The notes beneath the pieces are model-generated. The model saw only the letters and a list, made by a program, of their open reading frames with translations, was not told the origin of the DNA and did not search any database. Positions 44,481-57,721 of a stretch of DNA of 64,000 bases are shown here, in pieces. Position 1 is the first letter of the stretch. The number at the start of each line of letters is the position of its first letter. A program made the translations under genes and the position numbers. Source of the DNA: Sclerodactyla briareus (lineage: Eukaryota; Echinodermata; Holothuroidea; Dendrochirotida; Sclerodactylidae); the NCBI GenBank assembly GCA_026419785.1, contig JAODTK010005132.1:185462-249461 (forward strand), given 5' to 3'.

Positions 44481-44929
44481 TTGTTAGATATAGTGCTGAC
44501 AAAGGGGTGTCACACCACACACACACACAAACGACACACACATACGCAGGTGCATGACTGCAAAGATTCCTGTGCCTTCGCAGGAAATCAAAACGGGTTT
44601 ACATTCAGCACTATTAACAATTGGTCGTGTTATGCTTATGCGAAGGCCCAAGAATCATATTTGGGCAGGAGGAGATTGCTAGTCTCGGTATGCTGACATT
44701 TGAGAACAGGGCTAAATTCATTTGTAAACTATCAACAAACATAATTTATGAGCTCCATTTTCACCTACTTACACTTACTAGTTTACTAAACGTCTGTGTT
44801 CATAATTTATGGCCACCCGTGCGAGAGCTTATAATTTTCAAGTTCCTGTGAACAAAAGGGTGCCTGGTGCCACCTTTTGTGCCACTGCTGTACGTGTTGG
44901 AATGATCTTCCGATTGCATCAGATCTGTC

Positions 44930-45300
44930 GAATCTACACATACTTTCAGGTTAAATGAGGAGCTCCTCATTTAATGTCTTTACCTGCCTGTCTCTCTCAG
45001 CGACCTGGAGTCTGCTGAAGTCTGGCGGGGTGTGGAGGTTATGGTGTGGGGTGAGAGTCGTGGTGAAGTTTTTGTAAATTTTGTATGTTTTCGTTGTGTT
45101 CCTGATTGGGCAACGTTTTTTTTTGTGGGACCACACGCAAATGGGACATTGTTTGGCCTAATGGGTGTTGCTCCTGTGACTCTATTGTTCAATCTGTTTT
45201 TTGTTCTGTCGTTACGTATTTATTTGTCTGTATTATCACTTGTATTTTGAACATATAGAGCACAAATAAACAAAACAAAAACAAACAAACTACATCAATT
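44930..45300 (+). repeat. Possible retroelement 3' tail
   Basis: The stretch has a small perfect palindrome (TAAATGAGGAGCTCCTCATTTA) followed by a T/G-rich region and an AATAAACAAAACAAAAACAAACAAAC end, like the 3' UTR of a non-LTR element. No RT domain is adjacent. The 72-codon ORF inside is Phe/Leu/Val-rich and not recognisable. Confidence 0.3.
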
Positions 45301-47317
45301 GGCATATAATAAACTGAAGATGCAATAAGTACACTGTAGTGTCAGCCAACCAGAGGATCAAACCTATTCAAGGCCCAGCAAGAGTGCAGACCTGGATTCT
45401 GCAACGCATTGTCAGCTGCGAATCCTCACCAATAGGCAGTGGGACGAAGCTGAATTACGCTCAAATTTGGTTGTCTGACCCATGAAAAGGGACTCAAACA
45501 AGATTGGTATGAAATGAAAGGTAATGATGTCTGGAACAACATATTATTTCACACGCCCAATTGAGTCATCAGCGTGGTGGGGGCGTTGACGTAGGGCCCT
45601 TGTTAAAATGGAGGTTTGACCGTTTGACAGAGTAAAATTAAATTTTTTGTGATACCGAGAATTCAACCTTAGCACCAAACCTCCATAAATATTAATTGAT
45701 AATTCATATACAGAGATATATATAAGAGGAGGGGTAATGTACGCCTATATCAGTGGCATCAGTGGGGGGTTGGGGTGGGGTGGGTCGGAACCCCCCATGA
45801 TAGAAAAAAATGATTTTTTTTTTTTGCAGTTCAGTAGAGGTTTAACAGCTGTTATTTAGCAAATATTACAGCAGCATGTGTCTAGGGGGCCCATCAATGA
45901 ACTTTTGCCAACAAGGGAGGTTGAAATCATATTTGAGGGTGCACTTCCCTTGGGTTCCGACCTATCCCCCCCTTCAGGACACATTACTCGGTACGGGCCC
46001 TGGCCTAGACTGAACACTGGAGGGCCGTAGAGGGTGGTAAGCGGGAGTCAGTGGTCTACTAAGTGCAATATGGTGCCAGTTTGTACGATGAGCGACATTA
46101 TGTATCTTGGAAGTGAAATCTGGGAGGATACGGAACTCACCTATGGGTCATTTATTGCAAATAAGGGGTAACTGAATCGACAATGGGTGGGACAGTGGCT
46201 GCGGGTAGGGGTTTGTTAGAAAGGTTAATATACAACATTTGCAGATTTCTACTTGACAATAATGACCGGATACTAACAGAGGGCACAACGCCATGCCAGT
46301 TCATGTCGATCCAATCTAGGCAGTGGCGTGGCGTCACAAGAGAAGGGGGGGGGGGGTTCAGGGAAGGGCTGCTTCCCCCCACTACATAATCGAGGACTGG
46401 GTTGCCAAACAAGGTAATCCTGTGGCGGGGGGATTATTGTGAAAAATCAAAACAAACAAATAAATAGTTGAAGATGTCATGTTATAACCAAGCAGTTGGG
46501 CCCCACAGCCAAAGAGGCACGCAATTAACTAGGCCCCCTCCCCTCCCCCTTTCCTTTCCGTCACTAGGTTGTGCTCACCTGAAAGGCTGGAACCCTGCGG
46601 TATGATACATTCATGCACGCGTAGTCACAACTATTGCCCAAGCACACTGATTGTGAACATGGATGGCAAACGGGAAGGGAGGGGCGAGAACACACCTGAA
46701 CATTCATGGCCCAGCCGCATCCGAAGTTTGGGGGGGTCAGGGGTGAAATAATCTTATACATAGGGGAATTTCCTAAAGTTGGGTCGCAAAACCCGCCACC
46801 AAGCCCAAACCCCCACCCCCCCCCCACTACTCAGTTGACACCCAATCCACCCCAGCCAAAGTGGCTGCACACCTTTCAGCTATCCAAAGCATTTCCGTAC
46901 CATGTTTGGAACATTTTGGATAGTGTTTTAAAAACTATAATCATATAAATGTTTTGGTTGACGGGACAGCTGCCTATTAAAGAATTGAGCAAATTCCACA
47001 CCAGTAAAAACCACTTCAAAACTGGGGCTTTCCTTAAAGGGGATTGTAATTCATTTGATTATAGGGGGATTTGGATGTGCGGCCAAGCCTACCAATCTCA
47101 GTTCATTTGGAACTGCCCCCATGCCATTGATAACTTGACTTCTTTGAATTCTTTCATTTTATTTAGATCACATGTTTTCATACCGACCCAAATTTTTGAA
47201 GGCGAGTCAGCGGCACGAGGAGTGGTATAGGCCAATCTCAAGCACTTCTGTGTGGACAAAACACAATTCTGTTCCAAAACCCAAGAGTGCTACTTGCCCT
47301 TGATCAGAGTTGTTGAC

Positions 47318-47480
47318 GAGTCAGTCAATCTCAATCAAGTCAAGTCGCAAGTTCGATCATTTTCCCCGTCAATCAAGTCAAGTCACCTCATTTAATTTGT
47401 CAAAGTCAACTCAAAGTCAAATTTTTCAAGAAAAGTCAAGTCAGAAGTCTAATTGTCCCAAGTCATCACAAGTCATTTCT
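47318..47480 (+). repeat. CAAGTCA repeat cluster 1
   Basis: Irregular repetition of (T)CAAGTCAAGTCACAAGTCA occurs. A second cluster of the same vocabulary is at 51605-51800. Both are noncoding and lie in different surroundings. Confidence 0.8.
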
Positions 47481-48940
47481 GCCACTGTTAATTATAGCAT
47501 GAGCCATGTTTGTTTAAGTTAATCTACCTATCCAGAACACAGGATTACATCCACCACCCCCCAGAGTGATTGTTGAACGATGCTCTATTCCTCGGCAGAA
47601 GGTAGCACTTGCATTTACTATCAGGTCAGGCTTTTTTTCCACATCACCCAAGTTCACCCTGGACATTGGTTTCACTACAGTATCAACGTTGCAGTCAAAT
47701 GTCTGACCATCCTTGATGGTAGCCCCCCTTCTGATCCACGCCAATGAAACTATGAATAAGCTCATAACCTCCTGTTAGAATTACCTATCGATGTGGACCC
47801 ATACAAATGTTATCTATACTAAATGCCCAGTTTGGGCATAAACAAACACGACACGATGTCAAGATGCAGGTATGAAATATTCAAACCAAATGGCTGATCA
47901 TTTGGAAACTCCAAGAAAAATACTTATTAAACAAGAAATGACAATTGACAGGGGACATGATGAGCGGGATCACTTTTGCGTGCGTTCAAGTCAAGAGTGC
48001 AGAAGAGAGAAAGGCAGGCAAAGCCGCACACAGTAATACATGCGTATTTACTCGCGGACTAATTGCTGGGAGTTTTCCAGATCCGATTTCAACAAGAAAA
48101 CAGGCCCCCCCCCCCCCCCCCCAAATCCCTTTTTTTTCTTCATATTCAGGAATTTTACAAAAACAGAAAACTGTTTGAATAAAACCTTGTACTTTTTAGA
48201 GATTGCTGTTGGCTGATTAATCATCAACTTATCGATGATACATTTCCTTGCTGCGACGAAATAATGACCAAAATCCCTTGTTGTCGCTGGTGCTTTTGAG
48301 CGCTGCCATGAACTAGCGTGTGATACAGAGTCACAGACTGAAGAGCTTTTTCCGACTGGCCCCACTATGGTCGTGCACGATGGCATAGTGGCTCGCTGCC
48401 TGTCATGGAATTGGAGAAACTACTTTTCGTATGTGAGTCTATCCACTCTTCATGATCACAAGGTTCGGTGCTGATTATCCCTACGTACACTGTTAATAAT
48501 CTTACGATGTACGGAAGTAGCTCGCTCGATCGGCCTCCGAGCTGGGTTGACATTTTTTGATAACAAGGCAATCGCCCCCAGTGTCTTCGCCTGGTTGCGC
48601 GATAGTGTTTCCATCTATTAGTCCCATGCGAACAATACAAGGCAGTTAATTATGAGTTGCTTTAAGATTCTGGTTTGCATTGACAGAAACACCCTACTAA
48701 TCATTGGACCAATATCCAAATCCGTAGAAGGACTGATATTGAGCAATGTCTACCATATAAGGTTTTGTGTAAATGTGACTAGATTGCCTAATTATGCAAA
48801 TTAGACAATATTCGACTTTCTGTTGACCCATTTTCTTTTCTCACTTCACTTATCTCAGGACCAATTGTGAACCACACCTAAGACTTCCAGTCGGAATTCA
48901 ACAAACTGACATTTGCTGAATCGAGCAAATTTATACACAA

Positions 48941-49706
48941 CTGCATGGGGACTGCCCGATGTTCGTAAGGCTTTTTATTCATAGGGCCTTTTGTTCATAA
49001 GTCCCGTTATTCTAACAGTGCAAAATTTTTGAAAAAAGGGTCCCGTTGATTCATAATGACCAAAAAGGCCCGTTTTTCATAATTATCAAAAGGGTCTGTT
49101 ATTCATAACAGAGCACAAAGGTTCCGATATTCATGATAGGCAAAAAGGTCCGATATTCATAAGGGCGAAAAGGGTCCGTAATTCATCAAAGGCCGAAAGG
49201 GGACGCGTTATTCATAATACAAAAGAGGTCCGTATTCATACCCGCAGAAAAGGGCTTTATTCATTATATTGAAAGGTCCGTGATTCATAATAGTGAAAAA
49301 TTTCCGTTATTCATAATGTTTTCTTTCAATAATATACTTGCCAAGCAGAAGGATTCTACCTATGCGATGTCCGGCAAGGAGGCAAACCCTAAAACTGCAC
49401 TTTTTTGTTCATCTGCGATCCCTGGCAGAATCCACACCGGTGTTCGTTTTCCTATTATTATACAGACCTGTTTTCCTATCATGAATAACGGACCCTTTTC
49501 AACTATCTATGAATAACGGATCCTTTTTACTATTATGAATGTCGGACCTTCTGTTGTGATTCTGAATATCGGATTTTAATGAATAGACCTTTTCGACCTT
49601 ATGAATAACGGGCCTCATTAACAAAAGGCCTTATGAATAAAAGGCCTTAGGACAAACAACCTTATGAATAGAACCCTTATGAACATCGGACTGTCACCCA
49701 CTGCAT
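48941..49706. mobile_element. Foldback (TU-like) element with tandem-repeat arms
   Basis: The left end is CTGCATGGGGACTGCCCGATGTTCGTAAGG, and the right end on the minus strand is TGCAGTGGGTGACAGTCCGATGTTCATAAGG. The left arm (~380 bp) is built of ~25-30 bp units AAAGGTCCGTTATTCATAA. The right arm (~230 bp) is built of their reverse complement, TTATGAATAACGGACCTTTT. A ~150-bp middle (49325-49475) carries unrelated sequence. The layout is that of foldback transposons such as TU of sea urchins. No transposase is present. Confidence 0.85.
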
Positions 49707-49874
49707 AACCCCTGTGGGACCCAAGTCACTGTTCACATTTTGGCGAGATTAAAGGTAGACCACGCCAATAGCGGATACTGGTCCCTAAATCTAAAATAAA
49801 AAAGTTGTCTGTATATCCTCAGTGTCACCCATACGATTCCATTTCCTTTCCTACTCTATGTATTTTTTTTCCAG

Positions 49875-50001
49875 TAACTACCCCAATAGATACCGCCCCT
49901 CCCGCTGGAGTTACTTCCCAGCTGTCACACACACTAGAGCTTACTTACTGCGGTGTAACCTGAACACCCTAATTCTTGCAAATCACTGTGCCCTGGGTCA
50001 A
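49875..50001 (+). CDS. Candidate exon, unidentified
   Basis: A strong acceptor (TATTTTTTTTCCAG) and a GTAAAC donor enclose an open frame: NYPNRYRPSRWSYFPAVTHT followed by RAYLLRCNLNTLILANHCAL. The residue mix is protein-like and there is no stop across the segment. I do not recognise it. It could equally be a lucky open frame. Confidence 0.3.
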
Positions 50002-50269
50002 GTAAACAATGACTGGGTGGTTGGTTTTACACTTCCATGGTCAGTGTAGGGGCCAGAAGAAGTGATGATAGGCAGAAGTGAACCTCAAGGTAAACAGGCA
50101 GGTTTTGACATTAGATGAATTCTCTGTCTGTTACAATTAGGAATACTAGTTAAGATGAATGGAAATAACCTACCTGAGGGGTTTGAAATTGAGTAAAACT
50201 CTGCAACCTTTTGTTATTGATAGCTTAATGTCAGCATCATGCTGGGTCACTAGGGTGCCCCAAACTATA

Positions 50270-51240
50270 CATTCTTAAATAGCATACAGTCTCTGGAGGG
50301 TGTTGTAAGGAAATGTGCTTATTTGACAGTTTTTGGTCCATAATGACCTTGATGACCTTTGATGACGTAAACGGTTTTTTATGTAAAAATGTTACCCTTG
50401 TATAGGCAGCATGTAATTTCAGTCTAATCACACAGACACTCGACGTTATTGCAGACAATGTTATTATTTGGGGCAGTTTCTGACCTCGAATGATCTCTGA
50501 TGACATGACGGTCTCTATGAACAAATGCTTTGCCTCCTGTGATGCACTAAGCCCCAAAAGCATTATGTAATCAGTACACACGCCCTCTGCTATCGCCCAA
50601 GAGGTATTAAAATCAACCTTTAGCCCCTGTTAACTTTAAGACCAGTGTCAGATCAAATCAAGAGTTGGTTGTCTATGTCGGGTAGGCGGGCAAGAGAATA
50701 TCACATAATTATCCAAAAATTGACAGTTTTGATTCTTGCCCTGTGCCTCCTGAAATAAGCACATTTCCTTAAGACTTTGACCTTTGACTTTTGACCTGTC
50801 TTTAGATGTTGTTTGATCACACTGAACCAAAAAATTACCATGCAAATCTCTACGAGCACCTAACTGCACTCATTCCAATTGTACAGGGCTTAACAAAACT
50901 TCGAAAATTTGCGTAATTTATGAAATTATTCACATTAAATGACCTGAATTGACCTTGGCACTGTTGTTAAATTTTATCAGGATCGAGTGTACCATCTTCC
51001 ACCGAGTCATGAGGATTCAAACCAACTTTTAAAATATGCATAAATTATGCAATTAGACAAGGTAAATGTGAATTAGTAACATGAAATGACCTTGTTGACC
51101 TCGTCCTACTGTAAAATTTCATTGGACTATAGATAAACCATCTCCACCGAGTTTCATCAAAATCCCACTAACTTCAAAATTTCGCAAATTATGCAAATTA
51201 GAACTACTTGATTAGCATGTATAATGCCAGGAATCTACTC
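50270..51240 (+). repeat. Dispersed TGACC/ATGCAAATTA repeat
   Basis: The left part recalls 39480-40260 (ACCTTGATGACCTTTGATGAC, AAATGTTAC-CTTGT, CTGTGATGCACT). From 50880 onward, phrases of the type 'AAAATTTGCGTAATTTATG...ATGACCTNNATTGACCT...CACCGAGTTTCATCAAAATCCCACTAA' repeat about three times, as at 40290-40630. Confidence 0.6.
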
Positions 51241-51604
51241 AGTTCGTGTACTCTTCATAGTGTTATCTACTCCGATCGGCAAATCACACACCCAATGGCA
51301 TCTTTTTACCGATCAAGAGATACTTGTACCCCAGCCTTCGGGCGGCCAATTACCTCATTAAATATGCAATTTATTCAAATGAGTATGGTCTTTTCGGGAC
51401 AAAAAGTGGATGCCAATCGGCAACTCTTCATTTGCACCCCTCCACAAAAAGGTCCAGCCTGATGGCTTCACAGTTCAGGATTAATCGAACCTACATACGG
51501 ACAGACAGACGACACAAACACACAACAACTAAGTTGACCATATGTCCTCTCCTTGAACAAGTTCAGGCGAAACAAAAAGGGAAAACACTGAATTCTTCTT
51601 CTTC

Positions 51605-51800
51605 AATGTCGACAAGTCAATTTGTTCAAGATCAAGTCACAAGTCATTTTCTCTGCAAGTCAGGTCAAGTCACGAGTCATTCCTTTTCAATTCATGCAAG
51701 TCAAGTCAATCGCAAGTCCACGTTCCCTTCAAGTCAATGTTAGGTCACAAGTCAAAACGGCCACTCGAGTCGACTCGAGGCCACTGACTCAAGTCAATAC
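51605..51800 (+). repeat. CAAGTCA repeat cluster 2
   Basis: AAGTCAAGTCACAAGTCA-type repetition as at 47318-47480, ending in CACTCGAGTCGACTCGAGGCC, a short palindrome. Noncoding. Confidence 0.8.
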
Positions 51801-51819
51801 TCTGGCCCTTTAGCAAATA

Positions 51820-53400
51820 CTATCATTTGAGGAAAAACATACAATCTAAATCTTTCCGGAGACCCCGAAATAGTGCTGTGAGACACACAAACTCCAAAAG
51901 ACCATGAATGATCATAGATGGAATAGGAAAAGGGGAATTTAGCTCCACTATGTTGACCAACATCATATAATATAATATATCTTTAGAATGGATTGGATCA
52001 TTGGATGCCATCCTTCCTCCCTTAGTGTTGTGCGCTAAGGGGGATGGGAGACAAAGAGGGATTTTTCTCCCCCTGTTAGTTGCTGAAATCCCTCCCAGAA
52101 AATTATGTCAAGAGGACATTCCCTCCTAACTTCTGGTTGGGGTTGTTTAGCATTACTGTGGCGATTACTCTTTCCACTCCTAAAATCCCTCTCAAAATAA
52201 ATCAAGGGGAGGGAATTCCCTCCAGATTGAAAAGCTTAGTGACAACACTGTCTCCCCTTTGCCTTTGCCCGGGACTCAAGAGTTTTCAGATCCCTCCCTT
52301 CTGGAGATTAAGGTGATCGTCAAATGAGTGAACTTGGCCTGTATAGCAAATCCATCATCAGTCAAATGAGCATAGTAAGTGAATCAATTTTGAACTCATA
52401 TTCCAGATGAAATGACTTGTGCCCTGTCAGACATTTTTGTCTTCATTCTTGAATTTTTACAGAAACTCTATTCCTGTTCATATGATTCCATTTTATAACT
52501 GTAGCATCTCTATCGTTCTTATCTCTATTATTGGAATTCTCTTTTAAGGAGGAAGAAAAAAAAACATTGCCCAGCAATGCAAATTTGAGTTTGACTGGGT
52601 TGGCTGGTGAACTTACTCCTCAATTAGGAAAACTAAGCAGAGGCAGAGGAATATAGTGAGTTTGTTAATTATTCTTATAGATAACTCCAATTTTTCCTGT
52701 GATACGAATTAGCTATGGGGAGTATGGTATAGGTAAACCTTCAGCTCATGTTGCTTATTTCATGGATTCGCCGTTCCTCAGCGCGGTACCACTGTGGCCC
52801 AATGTTATTTGTTGCACACTGAAGGACGGTTTTGTAACTGCACGGTGTTGCCAAATTTATGAACAGCTACAAACTCGATGCAAACATTTCACTGTAGATT
52901 TTGTACAGAGATTTTACACCCATGATGCTGTGGCTGTATTTGGCTATGTGGACGTACGTCGTTAGCGCTTATCTCGATGCATTAATGAGCTCGATCGGCC
53001 CCAACTTCGAACTAACAAACGATTCGTGGAACGGACTGGTGAACTTACTATAATCACTTAGCCTATAACTTGAATTAGATACGCGTAGGCCTACATCTTT
53101 TATCTAATAATCTTAGCAATGAATTTTGATACTTCACGGAATACCGAGGACAATTTTACTTGGTTACTTTCATAACTTCCACGAGAACATTGAGGGAAAT
53201 GGAAAATCATGAAAAATCACCTGCCAGTGGTGAACTGGAAGATACTCCTTTTCGTCGTCTGCTACTGGACATCACCAACCTGCAATTTTTTTCTTTCCAG
53301 TAGATTTGGTCAGAATGCTCACTCAGGTGAAAGGCGAGGCATAATGTTATAGAAATATTAAATATCACTCACCCTATTTTCGAATGGACGTTCATCACTT
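51820..53400. other. No gene recognised
   Basis: The 88-codon plus-strand ORF at 52699-52965 has a fairly balanced composition but no recognisable motif and no convincing splice borders. Nothing else stands out. Confidence 0.4.
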
Positions 53401-54079
53401 ATCATCTCATTATGCATTTTTTAGAGTTCAATGTCAATATGATGAGACCGGACCTTAGGTGGCCTTCGACCCGACCACAAACGATAGAAATCATTTACTT
53501 CCAGAAGGCCCCCCTTCGTGGCCAACTGAATCACATTTATTCCCCCCCACCCCCTCCCAAGGCGGGCGATTGTAGTTATCGGCGATTGAGTGGAACGGAG
53601 GAGTGAAACTATCTTAAAGGCGGATCGCCACCACCGATTGTACGTAGTGACAGAAATTGTTTTCGTTTGACACAGACCCCCTATAGATTGCAGGATCGGC
53701 ACTTTCACGTCCCTTATGGGACAGTAAAGCAGCATCCCACATTGATAACAAAGTTTATTTTGAGGAAGCTCATCCAAAACTTACGCCTTGGTGATCAATT
53801 TCAAGATTTTGCGTTGGGTCGTGACATCAAATAACGATGCAAGTGAGGTAGCACACTGTCATAAAGGAACAATGGAAATGGGAATGGCTACAACCACGTA
53901 CTGCTCTGCCGGCCATTGCACTGACCCCTCTCTGACTATCACTTAGATAGGCCTGGATTTTTTACTCAAAGATTACGTCCACCCATTTTTATTTTTATTT
54001 TTTTGCGGACCACGGACGCATGGGAGGGATACTCGAATTTCTGCAGACAGGTAGCCAAATGAGTATAACACAATAAACC

Positions 54080-55460
54080 TCACTGCGCGCGAAGCGCTCG
54101 CCGAAAATTTTACAACCTTTTGGACAGGCAAAATCGAAATCAAGCACTCTTTGGATATAAACTTATCTTCACCTGAATTTTTAAATCACGAATGCATGAA
54201 TGCACGAATTTTTGGCAGTCCCTGACCAATCTTTCGAAGCTATAATAACTGAGGGGGGTTTCCCATCACGCGCACCGTGTACCTATACTCTCTTAGTATG
54301 TGCATGCACTTTGGTAGACTGTTCTAACTGTCAGTGGAAGTGGAAACGATGAAGCTTTGAAACGGGGTTTAGGAAATTTTGAAACCTCTCTAAAACAATT
54401 TCGAAAGCGGCAACTGAAGGAAATAGCTTGGTGGTTGTCAAATCTACCACATCATAACATGCCAATTGGTGACCCTGGATCCCAGTGTTATCTTGTATAA
54501 CCGATGCTCGAATCTGCGACTAACTTACTGCAATTTGGGGGCGTGCAGGACGACGTTCGCTTATAGGAGAAGGTTTCCGCCATATACTGTGTTGGAATTA
54601 CAAGCGGTTTTTCTTGGTTTGACAAATCCTTGTTCTTCTATGCTCGGCAAGCATATCCGGGTAATGTTTAGACAATGCAATGCCCCCATTTCATTCAAAG
54701 GGAATTCCACCCTAAATACATCTTTCTGTCAAGTGCTCGTAGCTGACCTTCCACCTTAAAAAAACTGAAGTCGGGGTCGATCTGAATCATCCATGTCATC
54801 CCCTCCCGTTGCAAATGAGGTCATAAATTCCAACAAACATCATCTTAAACAGGTAAGCTCGTTTAAAATTTGTTTGATTATTACACTTTTTCAGTGCAGA
54901 GTAGTCCTTGTGCAGAGAAAGCTCATGCAGCCCGACGCTGAAATACAGACTATAAGTGGGGCGCAGCTGCAGAAATCTCGTGTCCCCTGTGAGTATTGGC
55001 TATGAAGCTGCAGGTTATCGGGAATAACAATGTCTGTCACAGACATGGCGGCGATCACGGGAAGGGGAGGGGTGGGGGGTGGACATGTCCCCCCCAATAT
55101 TTTTTGGTGGGGGGACGTAGTAGGTCAATGCCCCCCCCCCCAGTATTTAGCGGACTTAGAAAAATCCTACGATCAGAGATAAAGTAAGGCGATAACAAAA
55201 GGGCCTGACACATATTTCTAATTCAGATTGAACAAATTTTATGTTGTTGAAGCTCCAAAAACGCGGCCAAATTTTCGGCGCTTGCGCGCGCTGCAAGTTG
55301 TCTTTCCTTTCGTGTATATAATACAGAAGGCCCTTGCAAAATAACTCTTCCAGATTTTGGCAGATATGCTGCTTCTCCATGCGGTGCCATCTACAAAGTG
55401 TGGTACATATATGGGAAGCTCAACCACACGGATAATTTGTCCCCCCCCCCCCCAGCTAGC
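54080..55460. repeat. Nested remnants of GC-palindrome/poly-G elements
   Basis: It contains GCGCGCGAAGCGCTCGCCGAAAATTTT at 54094, its inverse AAATTTTCGGCGCTTGCGCGCGC at 55269, and paired poly-C/poly-G blocks with GGACATGTCCCCCC at 55080-55142. The arrangement suggests partial non-autonomous DNA elements related to the insert at 56438-57721. No protein domain is present. Confidence 0.5.
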
Positions 55461-56109
55461 TGGAATCCAACTGCATTTCCCTATAACACTGGCACATAAC
55501 CGATCTTGAGTTAGTCCAAGAACCTTCTAAAGCCTTACTGTTTATAATAGACTGGCTTTGCTGCCGCCCGGTTTACGTGCTGCTTCTTGATAAAAGATGA
55601 ATGCAGCGAAAAACAATAGGCCATTCAGGGATCGTGCACATCGGTATGGAGGTGTACGCGTGTTTGACGTATGGCACTATAATAGGCGCGGAAAATAATT
55701 CTGAGACATTGAACATTTTAGAACCAAATCTGTAGCGGAAACAAATCTGAAAAGAACAACATTTCCTGCCCGGAGTTACTGGCTCGATTTTGTTTGATCG
55801 AAGAGACCGGACCGACACAATTCTCAACATGCGGGCAAATTCTAACCCAATTGGAAGGGCGAGATATGGACACCGGAAATTTTCGGAATTTATTGTCAAT
55901 TTCAGTGATCTTGCTCACTGCCGCAGGCAATAAGGCCCCGGGAGTGCCGCTCCCGAAAACCCGGGGTTTATGTATGACGGAAGTTTTCTTTTTCTTTGAC
56001 GCTCAGAGAACACGGCAACTGATGGTGGCGTGGAATTGGAAAGGCTAAACATCGATCATTTCCTTCAAAACGTTTCTTGAGATATAAATTTCGGAATTCA
56101 TTGTCAATT

Positions 56110-56437
56110 TTAGGGACGTTGCATACATGCCTCCCTCCTTTACTCACTCCTTAGTCATCATCTGCTTGCGGGCATCACGGCCCTGAGCTGTCGGGTTTTC
56201 ACTCCCAAGAATTCCACAGTGGATCGTGTCTTGGCCCTCCTTGTGTTGTCTGAGCAGATGCGCGAGTTCAATAAGAGCTTTCTTGTTGCCTATATTGATA
56301 TCCGCACGGCTTCCGACCGGTGTGTAAAGACGTTCTGTGGAAGAATCCTTGAGCAGCCGGGGTGTTTGCCCCCCTTTCTCATGCGCCTTATCTCCTCTCT
56401 GTATTCTGTAACTGAGAGTGCTGTGTAGTGTGCTTGT
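56110..56437 (+). pseudogene. Non-LTR retrotransposon reverse transcriptase, 5' fragment
   Basis: Frames read RVFTPKNSTVDRVLALLVLS, EQMREFNKSFLVAYIDIRTA and LMRLISSLYSVTESAV. These match LINE RT blocks 'GFTPxxSTVDRIxxLR...AFIDxxAAFDxVxR..LW..L...GVPP.LxxLIxxLYSGTESAV'. The D of the first catalytic motif is kept and the second F/D context is shifted. The fragment ends exactly where the hAT-like insert begins. It looks like a 5'-truncated CR1/L2/jockey-group element; the clade is uncertain. Confidence 0.85.
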
Positions 56438-57721
56438 CAGGGGCGTCGATCCGTCTTGTAAAAGTGGGGGGGGGGGACCACATTACTGCACATGACCATC
56501 TAAGTGAAGCGCCGGTTGGTTGCGAAGCGCGTAACGAGAATTTAAGAATTTTCATAACCCGTCATATCGCCAGAAACGGCACTTTAATTGCCATGCTCCA
56601 TAACACCCATCTACATGTGTGTTTTAGTTAAAGACAGACAAAAAAAGTGTCATTGTGATGCTAAGATGATTTACCGAATATCACACAAGGGTATTTTTTT
56701 TATTACTTTCTACTCTGGCTTTGTTTGCTGGATCCAGGGGTCTACCGAACGGTCCCCGGTGGGATCGAAGGGAAAATCCTAAGGCGTACCGGACCATTCC
56801 AATTTTGGTGCAGAAAATTTGTGGCCGAATTTACAAACATCATTGGCAATTACTAGCGCACGCAAAGCCCCCGCCCAAAAAATTGTGCATGTTTTCCATT
56901 TTATCGGAAGTCTGCAGAAAATTCATGCATTTTTTTACTTGCCTTTCTCTTCCCACATTTTCCCGAATTTTCGCTCGGCCAGCATTTCATCTCAGAAAAT
57001 TGTGGGGGGGGGGGCTGCCCCAAGGCTTCTGAAATTATTCGTGTGAACAAAATTATTCGAAGCATTACAATCGCATATTTACACGCAAGGGAGAAAAACG
57101 CCATTGTGCGTGGCGAAACTCGGAAACACTTAAAATTGATGGCACTTTTGGCTATTTTATTCAAAAGTCGAGAACTCAGTTGAAAAATGGGTAATCCCTT
57201 CGACTTCGGCCCTAGTCGGGTCAGATCATCTTGGGGGTCCGCACCTTGAATTCGTGGACCTAAGACAATTTTCCACGCGATTATTTTTTGGTTTGACAAA
57301 AAGTGAATAAGTTTAACGATCAATCAAATTAGTTATCCCTGTGGACCAGACACACACCCCCCCGCTGCGCGGCTTTGTGTTCCCACTTATGGCCTAATCT
57401 CTCGTCCTTGTGGCTCCTGTTCGGATAGTGTTACATAGGCCAGTGGTATGGGGCAGCCTTTCTAATTTCCCAAGTTATTGACCATGAACGAGGATTTGTC
57501 CCTTAACAATTTTCAGATTTGATTCCACTCGAATCAGCGTACACTGTGTACAAAATCGGGCATGTGCCTATTATTTGTTATACGTCCGGAAAGTGTGTGG
57601 GGATGGGGGGAGGGCGGCAACTATTTTTTAATCATCCATCCCTCTTATCATCTCCCTCCATCCCATCATCCCCCCACTGGGGGGGGGACATGTTCCCCGT
57701 CCCCCACGTTTGACGCCCGTG
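56438..57721. mobile_element. hAT-like non-autonomous element inserted in the LINE
   Basis: The left end is CAGGGGCGTCGATCCG, and the right end on the minus strand is CACGGGCGTCAAACGTG, each followed inward by a long G-tract. The flanks are TGTGCTTG (56429-56436) on the left and TGTGCTGG on the right, an approximate 8-bp target duplication typical of hAT. The RT reading resumes directly after it. It contains no transposase ORF. Internal GCGAAGCGCGTAACG and G-tracts match other remnants in 54-62 kb. Confidence 0.75.

Noticed and set aside
47514-47765. 83-codon minus-strand ORF
   Set aside because: Reasonable composition, but no start context, splice sites or similarity that I can name; not enough to list as a gene.
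48048-48640. Two overlapping minus-strand ORFs resembling a 5' exon
   Set aside because: They are in different frames, run into a C18 tract, and have no recognisable domain.
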